Shown: positions 27,419 to 37,400 of the stretch, piece after piece | Layout of the letters: each line of letters starts with the position of its first letter | Position numbering within the stretch: position 1 is the first letter of the stretch | From: Chersky-267 sp963744115 | GTDB lineage: Bacteria > Chloroflexota > Limnocylindria > Limnocylindrales > CSP1-4 | Assembly: GCA_963744115.1 (NCBI GenBank) | Contig: CAVUSI010000003.1 | Coordinates: 372,001 to 436,000 of the forward strand | Reading direction: 5' to 3' | DNA: 64,000 bases | Program-made: the position numbers and the translations under genes | Notes under the pieces: model-generated | Told to the model about the DNA's origin: nothing | Database searches by the model: none | Seen by the model: the letters and a program-made list of their open reading frames with translations, nothing else

Positions 27419-30194
27419 ATGCCGTCCAGCGCTCGAAGCGTCCGCCGCTCGCGACCGGGTCTGAGGGCCCTCGTCGCATCGCTCGTCGCGATCCTCGGGA
27501 TGGGTCTGGTCACGATCGCCCCGGTGGCCGCGGCCCCGGCGACGCCCGGCCCGGGCTTCACGGACTTCGTCTACAAGCCCGATGTCGACGGCACGGGTGG
27601 CGACGACGTCACCTCGTACCGCAACCAGAGCAAGGTCTGGTTCAACGACGGGAAGTGGTGGGGGATCCTGTTCGACAAGGGCTCGACCGCCGACGGCACC
27701 TACCGGATCCAGAGCTTCAACATGGCCACCCAGGCCTGGACGACCGGCGCCTCGGCTCCGGAGGTCGACAACCGGAACCGCTCGAGTGCCGACGCCCTAT
27801 GGGACGGCGTCAACCTGTGGATCGTCTCCTCGTACGACTACAAGCGCAACTGGTCGCCGAGCGGCGACGTGCGCCTGTACAAGTTCAGCTACAGCACGAC
27901 GACCCATACGTACTCCCCGGTCGACCTGAACGGGGCGAGCGCGGGCAACTACAAGATCCTCGCGTCCAACAGCCCGGATCCCGGCGCGCCCATAAAGGCT
28001 CCCGGCAGGCAGGCGGCGACGATCACCCGGGCACCCAACGGCGCCCTCTGGGTGTCGTACATCCAGGTGATCGACCCGAACGCGGTCAAGCCCTCGCCGG
28101 CCAACGTCATGGTCCTCCACTCGACCTCGCTCGGCGGCTCGCACCACCTGGACCACACCATTCATCGTCCCCGGCCAGGGCACGGCCCCGACCACTGACG
28201 ACATGGCGGCGATCTCGGTCGCCGGCACGGATGGTGTCGGCGTCCTGTGGAGCAACCAGACCGCCGGTGAGGAGGCCTTCTACTTCGCCGGTCACAAGGA
28301 CGGCGACGCCGACGGGACCTGGGGCGCTCGCGAGACCGCGTCCGGTGGCTCCGGGACGCTGGCCGCCGACGGCCACATCAGCGTCAAGACGGATGCCAGC
28401 GGGCGCTTCATCGCGGCCGTCAAGACGAACCACGTCACCGGGACCGACCCGCTCATCGAGGTCCTCGCCCGGACCGGTAACGCAGCGGCAGTCGGCGCAT
28501 GGGGGACCCATACCGTCTCGACGGTCAACCAGAACGGGACGCGTCCCGTCCTCGTCCTCGACTCCGAGAACAACGAGGCCAACGTCTTCATCACCGACAC
28601 CGGCGCTGGCGTCGGCCACTACCGGATCACCCGGCGCCAGGCGCCGCTCACCACGCTGAACTTCGGCGCTGCCTCGATCGGCACGCCGTTCATCAGCAGC
28701 ACCGCCAACGGCAACATCAACAACTCGACATCCACCAAGCAGATCACCACGGCGGCGTCGGGGATCATCGTCCTTGCCGCCAACATCCCGACCCGGACCT
28801 ACCTCCACGGTTGCGCCGGCTCGATCTGCCCGGCCGTCCCGGTCGCCGACTTCAGCGCGACCCCGACCTCCGGTGTCGGACCGCTCGATGTCGCGTTCAC
28901 GGACGCGTCGACCGGCACGCCGGCGACCTGGGCGTGGACGTTCGGCGATGGCGCCACGTCGACCCTCCAGAACCCGACCCACACCTACAACCCGGGCACC
29001 TATGACGTGTCGCTGACCGTGACGAACGCGCTCGGCACCGACGCCGTGACCAAGTCCGGCTACATCACCGTGTCGGTCCCGCCCGGGGCCACCTACACGG
29101 CGATCGCTCCGACCCGCGTCCTCGATACCCGTCACAACGTCGGGGCGACCGGCCCGTTCAAGGCGAACGTCGCCCGCGACTTCCAGGTCACCAACGGCGG
29201 GACGATCCCGAATAACGCGATCGCCGTCACTGGCAACCTGACGGTCACCGCCCAGACCGCCAAGGGGTACATCATCCTGGCCCCGACCGCCGGCTCGAAC
29301 ACCTCGACCCTCAACTTCCCGGTCAACGACAACCGCGCCAACGGCGTCACGGTCGCGCTCAGCGGAGCCGGCAAGCTCAACGCGGTCTACAAGGCGGCGG
29401 CCGGAACCAGCACCGGGCTCCTGTTCGACGTCACCGGCTACTTCGTCAACGGCGGTGGTGGGGCCTCGTACTTCCCGCTCTCCCCGACCCGCGTCCTCGA
29501 CACGCGGAACGGGACCGGGACGACGATCTTCCACGCCAACACGGCCAAGGACTTCCAGGTCACCAACGGCGGGACGATCCCGAACGCGGCGATCGCCGTC
29601 ACCGGCAACCTGACCGTCACCGCGCAGTCGGCCAAGGGCTTCATCATCCTGGCCCCGACCGCCGGCTCGAACACCTCGACCCTCAACTTCCCGGTCAACG
29701 ACAACCGCGCCAACGGCGTGACCGTCGCGCTCGGCGCCGGCGGCAAGCTCAACGCGGTCTACAAGGCCGTGTCGGGCTCGACGACCCAGCTCCTGTTCGA
29801 CGTCACCGGCTACTTCCTGCCGGGGACCTCGGGCGCCAGCTACTTCCCGCTCGCCCCCGCTCGCGTGCTCGACACGCGGAACGGGACGGGCACCACGGCC
29901 TTCCACGCCAACACGGCCAAGAACTTCCAGGTCACCGACGGCGCAGCCATCCCGAACACGGCGACTGCGGTGACCGGCAACCTGACCGTCACGGCCCAGA
30001 CGGCCAAGGGGTACATCATCCTGGCCCCGACCTCCGGCACGAACACGTCGACCCTCAACTTCCCGGTCAACGACAACCGCGCCAACGGCGTCACGGTGGC
30101 CTTGGGCCCGAGTGGCGTGCTCAACGCGGTCTACAAGGCGTCGTCCGGACAGACCACGGGTCTCCTGTTCGACGTCACCGGTTACTTCAAGTGA
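27419..30194 (+). CDS. Secreted propeller-PKD protein with three VTGYF repeats (frameshift near 28146)
   Basis: A signal peptide (VASLVAILGMGLVTIAPVAAA) leads to a sialidase-like propeller region carrying SKVWFNDGKWWGILF and ADALWDGVNLWIVSS. The frame breaks after STSLGGSHH and continues one frame over (MAAISVAGTDGVGVLWSNQ), explained by one extra base near CACCACC. A PKD domain (VADFSATPTSG, FTDAS, WTFGDGATS, VTNALGTDAV) follows. Three 115-120-residue repeats with PTRVLDTR, VTGNLTVTAQ, NFPVNDNRANGVTVAL and LLFDVTGYF close the protein. It is about 924 residues. It is one of three paralogues in the window and is probably secreted to the surface. ATG 27419 has GGGGG upstream. Confidence 0.75.
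29094..30191 (+). repeat. Three tandem repeats of about 373 bases (VLDTR-VTGYF domain)
   Basis: Units begin at 29094, 29469 and 29841 (periods 375 and 372 bases). They share long stretches of almost identical DNA, for instance the segment coding for NFPVNDNRANGVTVAL. The high nucleotide identity implies recent duplication or gene conversion within the gene. The domain type is common in secreted proteins of high-GC bacteria. Confidence 0.85.
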
Positions 30195-30220
30195 TCGGTC
30201 GCTGACCCTCGCGCCGAACG

Positions 30221-30261
30221 AACGGCGCGGTCCTGGCCCTCGGGCCCGGGACCGCGCCGTT
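30221..30261. terminator. Strong bidirectional hairpin between convergent genes
   Basis: A perfect 13-pair stem (30221-30233 with 30249-30261) encloses a 15-base loop that can itself pair further. It lies between the convergent stops at 30194 and 30434. There is no strong U run, so efficiency is uncertain, but position and stability fit a shared terminator. Confidence 0.65.
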
Positions 30262-30433
30262 CCGATTCCCCGACGATCGTTGGCCGGCTGCGCCATCGCG
30301 TCGCGGCACCCGCCGGCGCCTGGGACCAGGGAGGACTCGGCCGGCCGCCGGGGCAGCCGCCACGCGGTTCGCGCGGACTCGCTCCGCTGCCCGGTCACGG
30401 CGGGGCGCGCGCTCCCCGCTCGCGCGCCGCTGC

Positions 30434-31990
30434 CTAGGGGTTGACCCGAGGTCCTCGGAAGGGTTCGGCGTGGACCTTGGGCTTCTCGTCCGGGTCGGGC
30501 TCGGCCAGGGCGATGAAGGCGGCCGCACCGGCGAGAGCCATGATCAGCCAGAAGTAACGCGCATAGGACAGGTGCAGGAAGATCCCGGTCGTCATGTAGG
30601 TGACGACCGAGAGGCTGAAGGCCGTGGCCATGTTGGCCAGGTCCGTCCGACGGCCGAGCCACTTCCGGCGCGCCTTGGCGAGCTCCCAGAGCGTCACCAG
30701 GAGGACGGCCATGAGGCAGATGAGCCCAAGGATGCCGGTCTCGGCGGCGGTCGCCAGGTAGAGGTTGTGGGCCTGTCGGTCTTCGGCCTTGACGTTGATC
30801 GCGACGTCGTTGGCGTACTGGCGGTAGTAGGCACTGAACTCACCGGGCCCCACCCCGATCAACGGGTGGTCGGAGAAGACCGCCAGCGCGGCGAGATTCT
30901 CCGTCGCCCGGCTGGTGATCGAGTTGTCGGCCTGGTTGGTCGTGTCGCCACCGCTGGTGACGGTGTCGACGATGGCGCTGAGGCTGGTCAGTCGGTCGGC
31001 GTACTGCGGCACCGCGATGAGCAGCGACACCGCCAGGAGCAGGACCGCGAACAGCTGGATCGGCTTGATGTAGCGCAGGACGGTCATGATCACGATGACC
31101 AGGGCGAAGCCGACCGCGGCTCCGCGCGAGAACGTCAGGATCACCGCCCCGGATACCAGGACCGCCACGACGTAGGCGGCGATCTTCAGCACCCGTCGCT
31201 TCTCGGTCCACGCCTGGAAGAGGGCGAGCGGGACCAGCATCAGCATGATCTGGGCGTAGCGGTTCTTCTCACCGATCGGGCCGGCCAGCCGGGCCAGGCC
31301 CTTGACGACGATCCCGAGATCGTTCGTCGCGTCCGATTGGGCGAACCCGAGATAGTCGTTCGCGTAGGTCCCGGTCAGCGCCTGGTACACGGACAGGCCA
31401 CCGAGGAAGGCGCCGACGGCGAGCAGCGTCCAGACCACGTTGCGCATCGCGGCCGGGGTGCGCACGACGTTGACGACCAGGAGGTACAGACCGACGCCCT
31501 CGAGGAGGAACGTCGTCAGCCCGATCATCGCGTCCGACATGTCGCGGGCGAACAGGACGCCGAGGATCTGGACCAGGAGGAAGCCGACCACCCACGGGAA
31601 GGCTGGCGTGATGACGATCTTGTTGCGCTTGATCAGGAGCTCGTAGCCGAGTGGCACGACCAGGATCATCGGGACGATGGCACCGACGAACACCGGCGCG
31701 CCGAACCGCGTCACCGCGATGACCGCGGCGTTGCTGTAGAGCAGGAAGACCACGATGAGGGTGGCGACCTCGGGTCTGATCGCCGAGGCGAGGCCGAGGA
31801 GCATGGCGGCCAGTCCGGCGACGGCGATGATCGGCCTGTCCGCCGCGACCGCGCCGAGGACGGCACAGGCACCCACCGCGAGCAGGGTGATGATGATCGG
31901 GGGCCAGCGGAACCGGGGCCCGACCGGTGCGACCGGCCGGGCAGGAGACGCTGCGGGTCGGGGATCCGTCGGATAGGTCCCTTCGCTCAT
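30434..31990 (-). CDS. O-antigen ligase / Wzy-like polysaccharide polymerase
   Basis: Integral membrane protein of 518 residues with about eleven hydrophobic segments and a large external loop between the late helices, the layout of the O-antigen ligase/polymerase family. The loop holds the family-type motif AHNLYLATAAETGILGL. GVGPGEFSAYYRQY lies in the same loop. It would join or polymerise lipid-linked repeat units on the outer face of the membrane. It is the last gene of the minus-strand exopolysaccharide operon, and ATG 31990 overlaps the preceding gene's stop by four bases. The C-terminal 25 residues are cytoplasmic and charged. Confidence 0.88.
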   Translation of the reverse strand: MSEGTYPTDPRPAASPARPVAPVGPRFRWPPIIITLLAVGACAVLGAVAADRPIIAVAGLAAMLLGLASAIRPEVATLIVVFLLYSNAAVIAVTRFGAPVFVGAIVPMILVVPLGYELLIKRNKIVITPAFPWVVGFLLVQILGVLFARDMSDAMIGLTTFLLEGVGLYLLVVNVVRTPAAMRNVVWTLLAVGAFLGGLSVYQALTGTYANDYLGFAQSDATNDLGIVVKGLARLAGPIGEKNRYAQIMLMLVPLALFQAWTEKRRVLKIAAYVVAVLVSGAVILTFSRGAAVGFALVIVIMTVLRYIKPIQLFAVLLLAVSLLIAVPQYADRLTSLSAIVDTVTSGGDTTNQADNSITSRATENLAALAVFSDHPLIGVGPGEFSAYYRQYANDVAINVKAEDRQAHNLYLATAAETGILGLICLMAVLLVTLWELAKARRKWLGRRTDLANMATAFSLSVVTYMTTGIFLHLSYARYFWLIMALAGAAAFIALAEPDPDEKPKVHAEPFRGPRVNP

Positions 31991-33201
31991 CGCGGTGCCG
32001 CCTCGAGCGGCTCGCTCGGATCGGTGGCGTCGTCCCGCCCGGCCACGCCGTCGACCGTCCGGCGCGGCTCCCAGCGATCGATCCGGCGGCCGCTCACCAG
32101 GTTCCAGGCGGCCTCGAGCGAGGCGACGTTGACCAGCAGGAAGAAGGACGCGAGTCCGGCGAGCCGGTGCCGGCCGATCCGAGACGCCGGGGCAGCCAGC
32201 CCGATGGTGCCGAGCCCGGCGACCGCCGCCGCCCCCAACGTCGTCAGCTGGTAGACGAGTCCCTGGCCCCACAGGAGCGGTGCGCCGAGGGCCACCACGA
32301 GGAGCGGGACCGCCATCATCCGGCGCAGGACCTTGTGGGAGACGAGCTGGAGGGCGTAGAAGCCGGTCCGCCGCGGATCGAGGAGCGAGCGTCGCGCGGC
32401 GACGCCACGCAGGCCACGGGTCATGATCCGGACCTTGCGCCGATACTCGAGGCCGTTCGACGGGGCGACCGGCTCCCAGGCGACGGCATCGGCCACGAAC
32501 ACGAGCCGGCGACCCTGGTCGATGACCGCGGTCGAGGTGATGAAGTCGTCGGTCACCCCGGCGATCACCGGCTGGAAGAGCTCGCGCCGGATCGCGTAGA
32601 TCGCCCCGGTCGCCGAGACCGTGCTGCCGGCGGTGCTCTCGGCCAGCTTGACCTGGCGATCGAAGTCCCAGTAGCTCCGCTCGCCGGCTCCCGCCTCGGT
32701 CGGGTCACCGCCGGCCGGCAGGTATCGCTGGTCGCCGGCGCATCCGCCGACCTCCGGATCGGCGAAGGGCGCGACGAGCGCACGCAGGGCCCGGGACTCG
32801 AACATCGTGTTGGCGTCGGTGAACACCAGGATCTCGCCGCTCGCTGCGGCGACGGCGGCGTTCAGCGCGTCCGCCTTGCCGATCCGGTCGAGCCCCAGCA
32901 CGCGGACGCCACGGTCCGCGTACCCCCGCCCGATCGCCACCGTGTCGTCCTCGGAGCCGTCCGAGGCCACGACGATCTCCAGCCGGTCGGCGGGGTAGTC
33001 GAGCGCGAGCAGGTTGTCGAGACGGGCGGCGATCGCCGCAGCCTCGTTCCTGGCGGCCAGGACCACGCTGACCGGCGGCTCGATCGGGGCCGCCCGGGCG
33101 GGGCGCGGCCGCGCCGCGGCACGGACCAGGACCAGGAGCGGATAGCCGACGTAGCTGTACGCGATCGTGACGACGGCGGACCAGAAGACCAGCCTGATCA
33201 T
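31987..33201 (-). CDS. Membrane-anchored family 2 glycosyltransferase
   Basis: A short N-terminal membrane helix (FWSAVVTIAYSYVGYPLLVLV) precedes a GT-A domain: SVVLAARNEAAAIAARLDNL, VASDGSEDDT, the FTDANT metal-binding DxD-like motif, and ATGAIYAIRRELF. Two or three C-terminal helices follow. The 404-residue architecture is that of processive or membrane-linked GT2 enzymes that add sugars to a lipid carrier. It overlaps both neighbours by four bases, indicating coupled translation. The donor sugar is unknown. Confidence 0.9.
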   Translation of the reverse strand: MIRLVFWSAVVTIAYSYVGYPLLVLVRAAARPRPARAAPIEPPVSVVLAARNEAAAIAARLDNLLALDYPADRLEIVVASDGSEDDTVAIGRGYADRGVRVLGLDRIGKADALNAAVAAASGEILVFTDANTMFESRALRALVAPFADPEVGGCAGDQRYLPAGGDPTEAGAGERSYWDFDRQVKLAESTAGSTVSATGAIYAIRRELFQPVIAGVTDDFITSTAVIDQGRRLVFVADAVAWEPVAPSNGLEYRRKVRIMTRGLRGVAARRSLLDPRRTGFYALQLVSHKVLRRMMAVPLLVVALGAPLLWGQGLVYQLTTLGAAAVAGLGTIGLAAPASRIGRHRLAGLASFFLLVNVASLEAAWNLVSGRRIDRWEPRRTVDGVAGRDDATDPSEPLEAAPR

Positions 33202-34511
33202 CGGACGGCGGTCCGATCGAGCGCCGGGCCGCCGGCGCCGGCTGCCCTGATCCGGGCGATCAGCCGAGCGGCGTTCCGGTCGACGTCGAATTCGGCGACC
33301 ACCCGGTCGCGGGCGGCGGCGCCGAGGCGACCGCGCAGCTCCGGGTCGTCGTGGAGCCGGCGCAGCGCCGCCGCGATCGCCGCAGCGTCGCCCGGCGGGA
33401 CCGTCAGGCCCGACGTGCCGTCGACGACCAGCTCGGGGATCCCCGACAGCGCACTCGCGACGACCGGCAGCCCCGAGCTCATCGCCTCCATCAGCACGAC
33501 CGGGATCCCCTCGCGCTTGCCGCCGCGGGTGGGCACGCTCGGCGCCACGAGGACGTCGCTCGAGGTCAGCAGCCGGGCGATCTCGCTCCGTGTCCGCCCG
33601 CCGAGAAACTCGACCCGATCGGACAGGCCCGCGGCGGCGGCCTGCTGCTCGAGGCTCGCCCGGTCGGGTCCGTCCCCGACGAACCGGCAGACGAACGGGA
33701 CACCGTCGGCGGCGAGGCGGCGGCAGGCCTCGATCAGATGGGTCTGGCCCTTGACCTCGTGGAGGGTGCCGATCGACAGGATCGACAACCGATCCTCGCG
33801 CGGGGTCGCGCGCGGGACCGGGTGGAACACCGCCGTATCGACGCCGCAGTGGATGACCTCGAGGGTCGCGATCGGTCCGCCGCACTCGCGCTCGAAGACC
33901 TTCCGATTGTCTTCGGAGATCGTCACCGTGAAGGCCGCCTCACCGACCTTCTCGCACAGCATCGTCCGGTCGACGTGGAGGTCCGAGCCATGGGCCGTGA
34001 ACGAGAACGGGATCCCGACCAGGCGATGGATCAGGAACCCGGCCAGGGCGGGATGGGTCGCGAAGTGGCAGTGGACGTGCTGGACGCCGTCACGCTCCAT
34101 CAGCCGCGCGGCATGGACGACCTTCGGGAAGATCCCGAGCCCGCCGACCAGGAAGTTCGGGCTCCGCCAGGTCCCGCGGAGCATCGCCGCGAACGTCCCG
34201 AGGTAGCGCCGCGGCTCCCGGCGCAGGAGATGCCACTGGCTGGCCAGGATCGCCCGGTCGATGAACGGCTGGTAGTGCGCCCGGGCGACGTACGGGACGG
34301 CCTCGGGGTGCATCGTGGCTTCCCGCTCGTGGAGCAGCGGGAACAGCCAGACCTCGGTGCCCTGGCGCTCGACGGCGGCCATCTCGAACAGGATGAACGT
34401 CTCGGTCAGCTTCGGGAACCGGGACATGACGTAGGCGACCCGGAGTCCCGAAGGCTCGGCGACCGGGCCGCGGTCCGGCTCCGCCTCGGCAGTCACCGCC
34501 AGCGCGGTCAT
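33198..34511 (-). CDS. Family 4 glycosyltransferase
   Basis: GT-B fold enzyme of 437 residues. The N-terminal half has YVMSRFPKLTETFIL and the HCHFATHPAL region. The C-terminal half has SIGTLHEVKGQTHLIEA and the nucleotide-sugar site EGIPVVLMEAMSSGLPVVAS. It transfers a sugar from an activated donor during repeat-unit assembly; donor and acceptor are not readable. ATG 34511 overlaps the galE stop, and its stop overlaps the GT2 start. Upstream extension of the frame is in another gene's coding region and is ignored. Confidence 0.92.
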   Translation of the reverse strand: MTALAVTAEAEPDRGPVAEPSGLRVAYVMSRFPKLTETFILFEMAAVERQGTEVWLFPLLHEREATMHPEAVPYVARAHYQPFIDRAILASQWHLLRREPRRYLGTFAAMLRGTWRSPNFLVGGLGIFPKVVHAARLMERDGVQHVHCHFATHPALAGFLIHRLVGIPFSFTAHGSDLHVDRTMLCEKVGEAAFTVTISEDNRKVFERECGGPIATLEVIHCGVDTAVFHPVPRATPREDRLSILSIGTLHEVKGQTHLIEACRRLAADGVPFVCRFVGDGPDRASLEQQAAAAGLSDRVEFLGGRTRSEIARLLTSSDVLVAPSVPTRGGKREGIPVVLMEAMSSGLPVVASALSGIPELVVDGTSGLTVPPGDAAAIAAALRRLHDDPELRGRLGAAARDRVVAEFDVDRNAARLIARIRAAGAGGPALDRTAVR

Positions 34512-35488
34512 GACGGATAGCCATCCGGATGGGTCGAGTGCCAGCGCCAGGCGGTCTCGACGATCGCGTCGAGCCGATGCCGGGCGCGCCACCCGAGCGT
34601 CGCTTCGGCGCGGTCGGGGTCGGCCCAGATCGCGGCCGGGTCGCCGGTCCGTCTCGGCGCCTCGACCACCGGGACGGGTCGGCCTGCGGTCGTACCGACG
34701 GCATCGATGACCTCTCTCACCGATGAGCCCTGCCCGGTCCCGAGGTTCACCGTCGTGCTCGCCCGGCCGGCGGCCAGGGCCTCGACCGCCAGCAGGTGGG
34801 CTTCGGCCAGGTCGGCGACATGGACATAGTCCCGGATCGCGGTCCCGTCCGGTGTCGGATAGTCCGAGCCGAGGATCCTGACCGCCGGCCCTCGGCCCAG
34901 GGCTGCCTTGATGACGACCGGGACCAGGTTCGGGGCGTCCGTCCAATCCTCGCCGTGCCGGCCGTCGAAGGCGGCTCCGGCGGCGTTGAAGTAGCGCAGG
35001 CTGATCGACCGGATCCCGGCGCCGTCGAACCAGCGGAGGGCGCGCTCGACGAGCAGCTTCGTCTCCCCGTACGGGTTCTCCGGTCGGAGCTCGCTCGTCT
35101 CACGGACCGGCAGGTCGGACGGTGTCCCGTACACGGCGCACGAGGACGAGTAGACGAGGGCCGGCACGCCCGCTCGTCCCATCGCGCCGAGCAGGGCGAA
35201 CGATCCGCCGACGTTCGTCCCGAAGTAGCCCGCCGGATCGACGAACGACGCCTCGACCGACTTCAAGGCCGCGAAATGGATGACGGCCTCGATCCGGCGG
35301 TCGCGGAGGGTCGACTCGACGAGCCCGGCATCGGCCACTGATCCCACGATCAGCGGCGCCCCGTCGACGGCGGCACGGTGCCCGTGCTCGAGCGTATCGA
35401 GGACGACGGGCTCGTGGCCGCGGGTCGTCAGCAGCCGGACCGTCTCGGATCCGATGTAGCCGGCTCCGCCGGTGACGAGGACGCGCAC
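34508..35488 (-). CDS. galE: UDP-glucose 4-epimerase
   Basis: Short-chain dehydrogenase-like epimerase interconverting UDP-glucose and UDP-galactose. The 326 residues show the NAD motif VTGGAGYIGSETVRLL, SSSCAVYG, the catalytic PYGETK (Tyr-X3-Lys), RYFNAAGA and RDYVHVADLAEAH, closely fitting GalE. Start GTG 35488. It supplies galactose donors for the adjacent glycosyltransferases. Substrate could also be the N-acetyl forms. Confidence 0.93.
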   Translation of the reverse strand: MRVLVTGGAGYIGSETVRLLTTRGHEPVVLDTLEHGHRAAVDGAPLIVGSVADAGLVESTLRDRRIEAVIHFAALKSVEASFVDPAGYFGTNVGGSFALLGAMGRAGVPALVYSSSCAVYGTPSDLPVRETSELRPENPYGETKLLVERALRWFDGAGIRSISLRYFNAAGAAFDGRHGEDWTDAPNLVPVVIKAALGRGPAVRILGSDYPTPDGTAIRDYVHVADLAEAHLLAVEALAAGRASTTVNLGTGQGSSVREVIDAVGTTAGRPVPVVEAPRRTGDPAAIWADPDRAEATLGWRARHRLDAIVETAWRWHSTHPDGYPS

Positions 35489-35498
35489 CGGGCCTGGC

Positions 35499-37310
35499 TC
35501 AGCGGCTGTCGGTCGGGTTCTTCGGCGTCGTGGACCGCGAGGTCCGCGGCTTGGACGTCGTGGAGCGGGTCTGGCCCGTGGTCGTCTTCGGCTTCGCCGC
35601 CGTGGAGCGCGAGGCGCTGGACGTCGACGCCGACGCCGTGACGTCCGGCGGTGCGACGCTCACCGGCGTCGAGGCGACCGGCGTCGCTGCGGCCGGTGGC
35701 GGCGGCGCCACCGGTGCGCTCGCCCGGATGACGGTCGGGCGGATCGTCGACGGTGCGAGCACCGGCGGAGCCGAGGTCGCGGTCGTGGCGGCGTAGCTGG
35801 CGGACCCGGTCGTCGAGTAGCTCGAGGTCGGGGCCTGGTAGGTCGACGACGAGGCCGGCGCGGTCGTGGCCGGCGGCTGATATGGCGAGGCGGAGCTCGA
35901 GTAGGTCGTCGTCGACGTCGAGCGCTGACCGTCCGACGGAGGCGCGACCGGGGCGACCGGGGCGGCCGGCCGTGCCGTCTTGGTGGCCATCGGCGTCGCC
36001 TTGACCGGCTTGCTCGAGCTTGCTCGCCCGCGGCCGAAGATCCAGGCCAGCGCCGCGGGACGCTCGGACATGATCGTCCCGATCAGGCTCCCGCCGACGT
36101 GGACGAGCGTCTCGGCACTGGCCTCGATGTCCTCACGGCGAGCGTGATCGCGACGCGCGACGAGGACCGTCCGGCCGACCGCTCGCGCCCAGGACAGGGC
36201 GCCGGGACCGGCGGGCACCGGTGGCGCCGAGACGATGACGACGTCGGCCGAGGCGAGCAGCTCCTGGATCACGGCGCGAGCACGCTCGGGGTCGATCGCG
36301 TCGCCGCCTTCGTAGCCCGCCGGGATGATCGCCAGGCGGTCGGAGACGACACGCATCGCAGCTCGCGGCTGGACCTCCCGGTTGAGGACGTCGCGGATGC
36401 CGGGTGCCGGATCGATCCCGTAGAGCTCGGCGAGGCTGCTCCGCGAGCCGCTGTCGATGACGACCGCACGACGCCCGAGCCGCGCCAGCGCCCGGCCCAG
36501 GTTGATCGCCACGACCGCCGAGCCGGTGTCGGATTCGGCGTCGACGATGGCCATGCTGTGGAGGACCGAATCGGGATCCCCGAACACGATCCGGGCAGCC
36601 AGCACCCGGTAGACGTTGGCCGCCGACGATCCGTCGTCGACGAGGTCCTTGGCGCTCGCCCGCGCCTTCCTGGGAGCCGGCACGGCACCGAGGACCGGGG
36701 CGCCGGCAAGCTTCGCCAGCTCCTCCCGGCTGCTCACCGTCCGGCTGAGGTACTCGATCATGAGGACGAGGACGAGGGCCGCCAGGATGCCGGCCGCGGT
36801 CGCCAGCAGCACGATCAGCGAGACCTGCGGCGCGACCGGCACCGGGTTCGGGACCGCCGGGTCGGTGACGGTCAGGCTGCCCTCCGGGCGGACGATCCCG
36901 GCGCTCGCCCGGTCCTGGAGCACGGCGGCGATCCCGTTCGCGATGTCGGCCGCATCCTGCGGATCGGCGGCGTCGACCCGGATGGTCAGGATCCGGCTGT
37001 CGACGTTGGCCGACACCCGTGTGTTGGCGGCGATCGACGCGGGCGAGGCCTCGAAGTCGAGTTCCTTGACGACGTCGTTGAGGACCGGTCCGGTCGTCGC
37101 CAGCGAGGCGTAGGTCTGGATCAGCTTGGCGGACGCACCGACCGTGGCGGCGTCCGTGTTGATCGGCCCGACCAGCATCTCGACGGACGATTCATACGTG
37201 TTCGGAAGTCGGCTGGCGACGTAATAGCCGGCCAGCCCGGCGACCCAGGCTGCCACGAGCAGCGTCCACCACCAGCGTCGCGCGACCGCGAAGTAGCCCG
37301 AGAGCTCCAA
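35499..37310 (-). CDS. Wzz-like chain-length protein fused to a degenerate BY-kinase domain
   Basis: The 603-residue protein has two transmembrane helices (about 12-32 and 165-190) flanking an extracytoplasmic Wzz/polysaccharide co-polymerase domain, followed by a cytoplasmic P-loop-like domain. In a normal BY-kinase the Walker A would read GEGKST; here it is DAESDTGSAVVAINLGRAL with no Lys. The Walker A' is VVIDSGSRSS in place of a DxD. The last 150 residues are Pro/Ser/Thr-rich and include several spaced Tyr (TYSSS, SPYQP, STYQAP, SSYST), like the Tyr cluster of these kinases. TTG 37310 is chosen for the GGAGG eight bases upstream. It probably controls polymer length or export and is unlikely to be an active kinase. 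Confidence 0.82.
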   Translation of the reverse strand: MELSGYFAVARRWWWTLLVAAWVAGLAGYYVASRLPNTYESSVEMLVGPINTDAATVGASAKLIQTYASLATTGPVLNDVVKELDFEASPASIAANTRVSANVDSRILTIRVDAADPQDAADIANGIAAVLQDRASAGIVRPEGSLTVTDPAVPNPVPVAPQVSLIVLLATAAGILAALVLVLMIEYLSRTVSSREELAKLAGAPVLGAVPAPRKARASAKDLVDDGSSAANVYRVLAARIVFGDPDSVLHSMAIVDAESDTGSAVVAINLGRALARLGRRAVVIDSGSRSSLAELYGIDPAPGIRDVLNREVQPRAAMRVVSDRLAIIPAGYEGGDAIDPERARAVIQELLASADVVIVSAPPVPAGPGALSWARAVGRTVLVARRDHARREDIEASAETLVHVGGSLIGTIMSERPAALAWIFGRGRASSSKPVKATPMATKTARPAAPVAPVAPPSDGQRSTSTTTYSSSASPYQPPATTAPASSSTYQAPTSSYSTTGSASYAATTATSAPPVLAPSTIRPTVIRASAPVAPPPPAAATPVASTPVSVAPPDVTASASTSSASRSTAAKPKTTTGQTRSTTSKPRTSRSTTPKNPTDSR

Positions 37311-37400
37311 CCTAGGTTCCTCCGTCGAGCGAGCCGCGGCGACCGTCCCTGGACGACCCGCCGGACCCGCAGCCTACCATCACCGTCGTGTTCGGCCGAC

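Noticed and set aside
28107..30662. 851-residue minus-strand frame opposite the VTGYF repeats
   Set aside because: Its apparent internal repeats mirror the plus-strand repeats; no independent coding signal.
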